From an uncultured Lachnospiraceae bacterium (GTDB taxonomy: Bacteria > Bacillota > Clostridia > Lachnospirales > Lachnospiraceae), in NCBI GenBank assembly GCA_910579325.1, contig CAJTTU010000004.1, forward strand, positions 26,658 to 60,807: DNA of 34,150 bases, written 5' to 3'. Of this stretch, positions 28,646 to 34,150 are shown in pieces. Position 1 is the first letter of the stretch, and each line of letters starts with the position of its first letter. The notes beneath the pieces are model-generated. The model searched no databases. It was given only the letters and a program-made list of their open reading frames with translations, and was not told where the DNA came from. The translations under genes and the position numbers were made by a program.

Positions 28646-30706
28646 CTAAATTGCCTGTTCTTTTGGTTTATTAACAGCATAACCACAGATTTGATCCGCA
28701 CATGTCAGTTTATTCCCCCGTTCAATCATATATCCGCCACATTTCGGACATTTTTCACCGGAAGGCTTCTGCCAGGACATAAAATCACATTCCGGGCTGT
28801 TCTCACAACCGTAATATCTTCTTCCCTTCTTCGTCTTCTTCACCAGCACTTCCCCGCCGCACTTCGGGCAGTTTACGCCGATTTTCTCAAAGTAGGGCTT
28901 GGTATTTTTACACTCGGGGAAGCCGGGACAGGCCAGAAAGCGTCCATGAGGGCCATATTTAAATACCATGTTACGGCCGCACAGTTCGCACACCACGTCG
29001 GAGACTTCGTCGGCAATCTTCACCTTTTCCAGTTCCTTTTCCCCGGCCTTTACCGCCGCCTCCAGATCCGGATAAAAGTTTCTCACCACAGTCTTCCAGG
29101 CAACCTTTCCTTCTTCCACCATATCCAGAAGCGATTCCATATTAGCCGTAAAACTGGTGTCCACAATGCTGGGAAATGCCCGTTTCATCATGTCGTTTAC
29201 CGTTTCGCCTAGTTCCGTCACATAAAGGTTTTTATTCTCCTTTGTGATATATCTTCTGGCCAGCAGCGTGGTGATAATAGGGGCATAGGTACTGGGACGC
29301 CCGATGCCGTCCTCCTCCAGAGACTTTACCAGAGAAGCCTCCGTGTAATGTGCCGGGGGCTGGGTAAAATGCTGCTTGCTCTCATATTCTTTCAGCTTTA
29401 ACTGACTGTCCGCCGTAAGCCCCGCCACCGCTTTATTATTCTCCGCCTTTTCCTCATCATCGGTATAGACCGACAAAAAACCGTCAAATTTCAGCCAGGA
29501 GGAGGAGGCTGTAAAAGGATAGCCCGCCGCTTCCAGCTTTACGTTCACCGTCTCATACACCGCAGCCGTCATCCGGCTCGCCACAAACCGTTTCCAGATC
29601 AGCTGATACAGACGAAACTGATCCCGACTCAGGGAATCTTTTAAAAACACCGGAGAAATCGTGATATCCGTAGGGCGAATCGCCTCATGGGCATCCTGAA
29701 CCTTGCCGCTTTTCTTCGCCGGCTGCACGGAACCTCCCACATATTCGGCCCCATACTGCTCCGTAATATAGTCCTTCGCCATCTCCACAGCCTCGTCGGA
29801 CACACGGACAGAATCGGTACGCAGATAGGTGATCACACCCATGGTGCCTCTGCCCTTCACATCCACGCCCTCATAAAGCTGCTGAGCCAGCCGCATCGTT
29901 TTGGATGTGGAATAATTCAGCGTCTTGGACGCCTCCTGCTGTAAAGTACTGGTGGTAAAAGGCAGCGGTGCCTTTTTCACACGCTCCCCATTTTTTATGG
30001 AAACAATCTGAAATTCCGCATTTTCCAGGTTTTTCAGAATTTTCTTTAATTCTTCTTCATTTTCAATCGTATCTTTATATTTAACGGTCAGCGCTCTTTT
30101 TGATTTTCCCTCTGTCAGATGGGCATCCAGTGTCCAGTACTCCTGGGGGATAAAAGCGTTAATCTGGTCGTCCCTGTCACAGATCAGTCTCAAAGCGGCG
30201 GACTGCACCCGCCCGGCGCTTAAGCCCCGTTTAATTTTTGCCCACAGCAAAGGGCTGATACTGTAGCCCACCATCCGGTCCAGCATCCTTCTGGCCTGCT
30301 GAGCGTCCACCAGATCCATGTCGATCTCTCTTGGCGCTTTTAAAGAAGCTTTCACCGCGTTTTTCGTGATCTCATTAAAAGTAATCCGCCGCACCTTTGA
30401 ATCGTCCAGCTTCAGCGCGTAGCAGAGATGCCAGCTGATAGCCTCCCCCTCGCGGTCAGGGTCGGTGGCCAGATAAATTCGGTCCGCTTTCTTCGCTTTC
30501 TTCCTCAGATTCGCCAGCAGATCGCCCTTTCCTCTGATCGTAATATATTTCGGTTCATAGTCCTGCTCAATATCAAATCCCAGCTGGCTCTTCGGCAAAT
30601 CACGCACATGACCGTTAGATGCCTCCACATCGTAATTCGCCCCAAGGAACTTCTTTATTGTCTTCACCTTCGCCGGTGACTCCACAATAACCAGATATTT
30701 CGCCAT
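28646..30706 (-). CDS. topA: DNA topoisomerase I
   Basis: TopA relaxes negative supercoils by single-strand passage. The 686-residue protein has the Toprim domain (1-115, with ESPAKVKTI and acidic TDPDREGE at 81-88), the core with GLSAGRVQSAALR (161-173) and active-site Tyr294 in GVITYLRTDS, and a cysteine-rich tail of three zinc-ribbon repeats (CELCGRNM...CPGFPEC, CPKCGGEV...CENSPEC, CPKCGGYM...CADQIC). The length is typical of Firmicutes TopA. AGGAG lies 12 bases before the ATG. It is 36 bases downstream of dprA, in the yifB-dprA-topA transcript. Confidence 0.98.
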   Translation of the reverse strand: MAKYLVIVESPAKVKTIKKFLGANYDVEASNGHVRDLPKSQLGFDIEQDYEPKYITIRGKGDLLANLRKKAKKADRIYLATDPDREGEAISWHLCYALKLDDSKVRRITFNEITKNAVKASLKAPREIDMDLVDAQQARRMLDRMVGYSISPLLWAKIKRGLSAGRVQSAALRLICDRDDQINAFIPQEYWTLDAHLTEGKSKRALTVKYKDTIENEEELKKILKNLENAEFQIVSIKNGERVKKAPLPFTTSTLQQEASKTLNYSTSKTMRLAQQLYEGVDVKGRGTMGVITYLRTDSVRVSDEAVEMAKDYITEQYGAEYVGGSVQPAKKSGKVQDAHEAIRPTDITISPVFLKDSLSRDQFRLYQLIWKRFVASRMTAAVYETVNVKLEAAGYPFTASSSWLKFDGFLSVYTDDEEKAENNKAVAGLTADSQLKLKEYESKQHFTQPPAHYTEASLVKSLEEDGIGRPSTYAPIITTLLARRYITKENKNLYVTELGETVNDMMKRAFPSIVDTSFTANMESLLDMVEEGKVAWKTVVRNFYPDLEAAVKAGEKELEKVKIADEVSDVVCELCGRNMVFKYGPHGRFLACPGFPECKNTKPYFEKIGVNCPKCGGEVLVKKTKKGRRYYGCENSPECDFMSWQKPSGEKCPKCGGYMIERGNKLTCADQICGYAVNKPKEQAI

Positions 30707-30742
30707 AATAAACTCATTCTCCTATATATTTGTTGACTTCTT

Positions 30743-31834
30743 TTAATCTGTCGTCGCCGTATACCGGCTCAATCCTGCCCGTCTGACCAGCCCCCGAATT
30801 TCCAGCTGAACCAGCGCCTGTGCCGTTTCTTTCACGGTTAAACCGGTTGTTTCCACAAGTTCCTCCAGGCTTCTGGCATGATAATCCAGACAACTATACA
30901 CCTTTTTTTCATTGAAAACAAGTCCATTTTCGATTTCTTTTCTTTTTTTTAATGGTTTTTTCCACTGAGGAGCCAGTATTTCCAAAATATCTTCCGGAGC
31001 GGACAACAGTCCTGCGCCATTTTTAATCAGCTGATGGCAGCCCTCTGACAGAGGGTCCGTCACTCGTCCTGGAAGGGCAAAGACATCCTTTCCCTGGTCC
31101 AGCGCATGCTCCGCCGTAATCAGAGAACCGCTCTTTTTTCTGGCCTCGATCACCGCCACCAGGTCGGCAAGTCCGCTGATCAGACGGTTCCTCTGGGGAA
31201 AGTGCCAGGGCAGCGGCTTTGAACCCGGCGGAAATTCCGACAAAAGTCCGCCTTCCGCTTCCAGCCTCTCATACAGAGGAAAATTTGAGACAGGATAACA
31301 CTGATCCACCCCGCATCCCAGAACGGCAAACGCGGTTCCGGTTTCCAGAGCCCCCCACTGGGCTGCCCCATCGATTCCCATCGCCATGCCGCTGATCACC
31401 TGAACGCCTGCCTCCGCCAGTTTCCGCCCCGTCTGTCTGGCCATTTCACGACCATAAGAACTGCAGCCTCTGGCTCCCACGATAGCCGCGCTTTTTTCCC
31501 TTGGCGCAGGCAGCCGCCCTTTCACATACAATCCGCATGGCGCTCCATATATATGCAGCAGACGGTCAGGATATTCCTGATCGATAAGCGTCACCAGACG
31601 GACTCCCTGACGTTCCATTTGCTCATAGGTTGTCCGAAATGCTTTCTCCTCATTCCTGCTGTCCGAAAACTGCTTTTTCTCCCGGTCCGTCAGAAATTCC
31701 AGCGCCGCCATCTGTTTTTCTTCTATATTATATAGCTGCTCCGGCGATGAATACAGACGAAGCAGCCGGGTCTTCTTCACCGGACTTAAATTTTCCATGG
31801 AACAGAGCCAGTGCCAGTATAGTCTATCATCCAT
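30743..31834 (-). CDS. dprA: DNA processing protein DprA
   Basis: DprA binds incoming single-stranded DNA and loads RecA during transformation. The 363-residue protein carries the Rossmann-like domain: AIVGARGCSSYGREMA (117-132), SGMAMGIDGAAQWGAL (148-162), LGCGVDQCYP (172-181), the RNR motif (215-217), and SGSLITAEHALDQGKDVFAL (235-254). A C-terminal winged helix (about 300-360) is present, and an N-terminal helical domain (about 1-70). GGGAGAGG precedes the ATG. It lies between yifB and topA, the usual order in Clostridia. Natural competence is not implied by this gene alone. Confidence 0.96.
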   Translation of the reverse strand: MDDRLYWHWLCSMENLSPVKKTRLLRLYSSPEQLYNIEEKQMAALEFLTDREKKQFSDSRNEEKAFRTTYEQMERQGVRLVTLIDQEYPDRLLHIYGAPCGLYVKGRLPAPREKSAAIVGARGCSSYGREMARQTGRKLAEAGVQVISGMAMGIDGAAQWGALETGTAFAVLGCGVDQCYPVSNFPLYERLEAEGGLLSEFPPGSKPLPWHFPQRNRLISGLADLVAVIEARKKSGSLITAEHALDQGKDVFALPGRVTDPLSEGCHQLIKNGAGLLSAPEDILEILAPQWKKPLKKRKEIENGLVFNEKKVYSCLDYHARSLEELVETTGLTVKETAQALVQLEIRGLVRRAGLSRYTATTD

Positions 31835-31865
31835 ATAGTTCCTCTCCCATCTTATGCGCGGTTTC

Positions 31866-33410
31866 CTAATCGTTTGCTGTTTTCCAATATTTTTCCGCCA
31901 TACTCCTGTAAAATACCGCCTCGCTTAAATGTTCCTCCCGAATCCGCTCCTCCCCCTCCAGATCGGCTATCGTCCGGGCTACTTTCATAATCCTGTCGTA
32001 CTGTCGGGGACTCAGGCCCATCATCCGGAAAGTCTGTTTCATAAAGCTTTCTTCTTCCCTGCCCAGCGGACAAAGCTCCCTCACCTGCTTTCCTGACATC
32101 TGACCGTTAAACCGGATCGGCAATTCCCGGAACCGCGCTCGCTGAATCCGGCAGGCCGCCTCCACCCGGGCCCGAATTACGGCTGAGGTCTCTCCTTTCT
32201 TTTCTGACTTCCAGTCTTCATATTCCAGCTTCGGCGCCTCCACGATCAGATCCAGCCGGTCCAGCAACGGCCTGCTGATCCTGCCCCGATACTTTCTGAC
32301 AGAGCCCTCGCTGCATTGACACTGACTCCGGTCCGGATAATATCCGCATTTACAGGGATTCATAGCGGCACAGAACAGGAAATCCGCCGGAAAATGACAG
32401 ACTCTGCGCACTCTGGAAACCGTCAGCTCCCGATCCTCCAAAGGCTGACGCAGACTTTCCAGGGCGGTCCGGGAAAATTCGGGCAGCTCATCCAGAAACA
32501 AAACGCCTCTGTGAGCCAGAGTAATCTCTCCCGGTTTTGGAATAGAGCCGCCTCCTGTCAGCGCAGCCGTGGAAATGGTGTGATGGGGGGAACGAAAAGG
32601 ACGTTTTCTGATCAGCGATGTTCCCGAATTCAGCAGCCCGCATACACTGTAAATCTTCGTCACCTCCAGCATTTCCTCCTGATCCATCAACGGCAAAATG
32701 CCCGGAAGCCGTTTGGCCACCATGGTCTTTCCGGTGCCGGGCGGTCCCACGCACAGCAGATTATGCAGGCCAGCAGCCGCGATCTCCGCCGCCCGTTTTA
32801 CGACGGCCTGTCCGGCAATTTCACAGAAGTCCCATTCAGTCTCAGGCCCTGCCGGCATAGAGGGAATAATCGGCGGTTCCTGAAACTGTTCCGGATTCAT
32901 CAGCCACTCTGCCGCTTCTTTCAGCGTCCGCAGCCCCACTGCCTGAACACCTTCCGCCGCCTGGGCTTCAAGCAGATTCTCCGTGGGAACCGCCATCAGA
33001 CGCAGACCCTTTTCCCGGGCGGTAAAGACGGCAGACAAAATGCCGGACACAGGACAGAGGCGGCCATCCAGACTCAGCTCGCCGCAGAGCATACAATTTT
33101 TCAGGTTTTCGGCCGGGAACAGTCCAAGGGCACAGAGAATGGCAATGGCGATGGGGAAATCAAAACCGGAGCCTGATTTTCTTAAATCGGCCGGAGAAAG
33201 GTTTACGGTGATACGTTTGGGAGGGAGGTGAAAACCAGAGTTCTTCAAGGCGGTACGAACCCGCTCTTTGGCTTCCTTCACCTCGGAGGATAAGACGCCT
33301 ACCATATCAAAAGAGGGAAGACCGTCGCTGATATCCGCCTCCACGGTTACCAGAATTCCGTCTATCCCGTAGATGGTGGCGCTGTATACTTTTCCGAATA
33401 TAGAGAACAC
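31866..33410 (-). CDS. yifB: YifB/ComM family Mg-chelatase-like AAA+ ATPase
   Basis: ComM-type helicases promote branch migration during recombination of incoming DNA. The 514-residue product has an N-terminal Lon-protease-like domain (about 1-165), Walker A GPPGTGKT (222-229), Walker B VLFLDE (303-308), a small cysteine cluster NPCKCGYYPDRSQCQC, and a C-terminal Mg-chelatase domain. The first codon is a GTG (33408-33410) that overlaps the end of its own AGGAGGTG ribosome site, leaving almost no spacer. No ATG, GTG or TTG in frame lies within normal spacing, so the exact start is uncertain. The gene leads the yifB-dprA-topA unit. Confidence 0.94.
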   Translation of the reverse strand: MFSIFGKVYSATIYGIDGILVTVEADISDGLPSFDMVGVLSSEVKEAKERVRTALKNSGFHLPPKRITVNLSPADLRKSGSGFDFPIAIAILCALGLFPAENLKNCMLCGELSLDGRLCPVSGILSAVFTAREKGLRLMAVPTENLLEAQAAEGVQAVGLRTLKEAAEWLMNPEQFQEPPIIPSMPAGPETEWDFCEIAGQAVVKRAAEIAAAGLHNLLCVGPPGTGKTMVAKRLPGILPLMDQEEMLEVTKIYSVCGLLNSGTSLIRKRPFRSPHHTISTAALTGGGSIPKPGEITLAHRGVLFLDELPEFSRTALESLRQPLEDRELTVSRVRRVCHFPADFLFCAAMNPCKCGYYPDRSQCQCSEGSVRKYRGRISRPLLDRLDLIVEAPKLEYEDWKSEKKGETSAVIRARVEAACRIQRARFRELPIRFNGQMSGKQVRELCPLGREEESFMKQTFRMMGLSPRQYDRIMKVARTIADLEGEERIREEHLSEAVFYRSMAEKYWKTAND

Positions 33411-33476
33411 CTCCTATTAGAGTTCCGCTGCAGTCCTTGCATTTTTTCCTTTATTTTACATCTATTGTACAACAAA

Positions 33477-33513
33477 ACAGGCGGCAGTTCAACTACGAAC
33501 CTGTGCCGCCTGT
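33477..33513 (-). terminator. terminator after the alpha/beta hydrolase gene
   Basis: ACAGGCGGCA and TGCCGCCTGT form a 10-bp stem with a 17-base loop; on the minus strand the stem is followed by TTTTGTTGTAC. It separates the hydrolase from yifB. Confidence 0.8.
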
Positions 33514-33561
33514 ATGCCAGTTAACGCCAGATCAGTGCCAGAGCACCTGTTATTTTTCTTT

Positions 33562-34150
33562 TTAAGCTTCCATGTGCTTTTCCAGCCACTGTCTGATATC
33601 TTCGTATACCTGCGCCCGGTCTGTCTCGTTGATCAGCTCATGCCGGTCGTTTTCGTACAGCTTTAACGAAACATCCTGAACGCCCAGATGCCTGATGCTC
33701 TCATAAGCCTTTTCCACGCCTGCGCCAAAAGAACCCACCGGATCTTTATCTCCGGACAAAAAGAACACGGGGAGATCTTTGGGAATACGGCCAAACTGCT
33801 TTTCCCGGGCCAGATCCCGCAGCACCGTAAAAAAATCGTGGTAGGCGGAGGCCGTAAAAGTAAAATTACAGAAGGGATCTCCGTTATACGCTTCCACGAT
33901 CTCCTGATCTTTAGACAGCCAGGCATTCCGCCTGTCCTCACTTTTAAACGCCTGCTCATAGGTCCCCAGCGTCAGCCTCAGCAAAAGGCTGCTGCGGTAT
34001 CTGCCGCCCATCAGACGGCTGATCACGCCGGACAGCGCCCAGCCCACAGTCGCCATGATTTCAGACACCCAGCCGGTCCCCATCAGAATCACGCCGTCGA
34101 TTTCCTGACCATACAGGGTAATGTAACGGCGGGTAAAATAAGAACCCATG
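33562..34150 (-). CDS. alpha/beta hydrolase (monoacylglycerol lipase-like), cut by the window edge
   Basis: Only the C-terminal part (about 196 residues) is inside the window. Its first residues MGSYFTRRY fit directly after the nucleophile elbow GHS of lysophospholipase/monoacylglycerol lipase proteins (GHSMGS), so the catalytic serine lies just beyond base 34150 and the Met at 34147-34149 is internal, not a start. The acid residue is in FLSGDKDPVG and the histidine in ENDRHELINE, completing the triad. Related S33-type enzymes hydrolyse lipid or short esters. No signal sequence can be assessed. It ends with its own terminator. Confidence 0.88.
   Translation of the reverse strand, partial: MGSYFTRRYITLYGQEIDGVILMGTGWVSEIMATVGWALSGVISRLMGGRYRSSLLLRLTLGTYEQAFKSEDRRNAWLSKDQEIVEAYNGDPFCNFTFTASAYHDFFTVLRDLAREKQFGRIPKDLPVFFLSGDKDPVGSFGAGVEKAYESIRHLGVQDVSLKLYENDRHELINETDRAQVYEDIRQWLEKHMEA

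Noticed and set aside
1..34150. CRISPR arrays, tRNA or rRNA genes, prophage, intact insertion sequences, T-box leaders
   Set aside because: None recognised on reading both strands; regularly spaced repeats, CCA-ended cloverleaf sequences and transposase motifs were not seen.

Overview
This window looks like chromosomal DNA of an anaerobic, low-to-mid GC Firmicute, most likely a gut Lachnospiraceae. The reasons are the yifB-dprA-topA-codY gene order, the Firmicutes-type regulator CodY, a cobA/hemD fusion, hybrid cluster protein, corrinoid-type methyltransferases, and strong AGGAGG ribosome binding sites. No tRNA, rRNA, CRISPR, phage or intact insertion sequence is visible. The family assignment is inference; no 16S rRNA or database match was available.

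Layout. (1) 113-3318: a Crp/Fnr-type regulator (-) diverges from a two-cluster ferredoxin and hcp, a nitrosative/oxidative stress module. (2) 3548-4657 (-): a small papain-like cysteine hydrolase candidate and an HPr-like protein without the phosphorylatable histidine, the latter behind an elaborate promoter. (3) 5067-8567 (-): hemC, cobA/hemD and hemB, making uroporphyrinogen III and precorrin-2. (4) 8781-14091: an MFS transporter, an M24 creatinase/prolidase-fold hydrolase and an XRE-cupin regulator (all -), divergent from a non-pyrrolysine MttB-family methyltransferase (+). The M24 and mttB promoters share a 17-bp sequence next to the predicted start of transcription. (5) 14406-15465: a cobalamin riboswitch with terminator controlling cbiK (cobaltochelatase). 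(6) 15822-17105: an SLC13-type permease, convergent with (7) a PucR/CdaR-type regulator that diverges from a DcuC-like transporter and two UroD-superfamily methyltransferase paralogs (18860-22456). (8) 22558-23025: an XRE regulator with an AT-hook-like tail. (9) 23088-27597 (-): gmd, fcl, manC and manA for GDP-fucose. (10) 27768-33410 (-): yifB, dprA, topA and codY housekeeping genes. (11) A truncated alpha/beta hydrolase at the right edge.

Theme. Several neighbouring units make or probably use corrinoids: hemB/hemC/cobA-hemD and cbiK supply precursors, while the MttB homolog and the two UroD-type proteins belong to families that move methyl groups to and from corrinoid proteins. No corrinoid protein, MtrH-like protein or reductive activase is present in the window, so these methyltransferases must work with partners encoded elsewhere. 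The two methyltransferase units each carry their own transporter and regulator and are the best candidates for undescribed substrate-specific demethylation systems.
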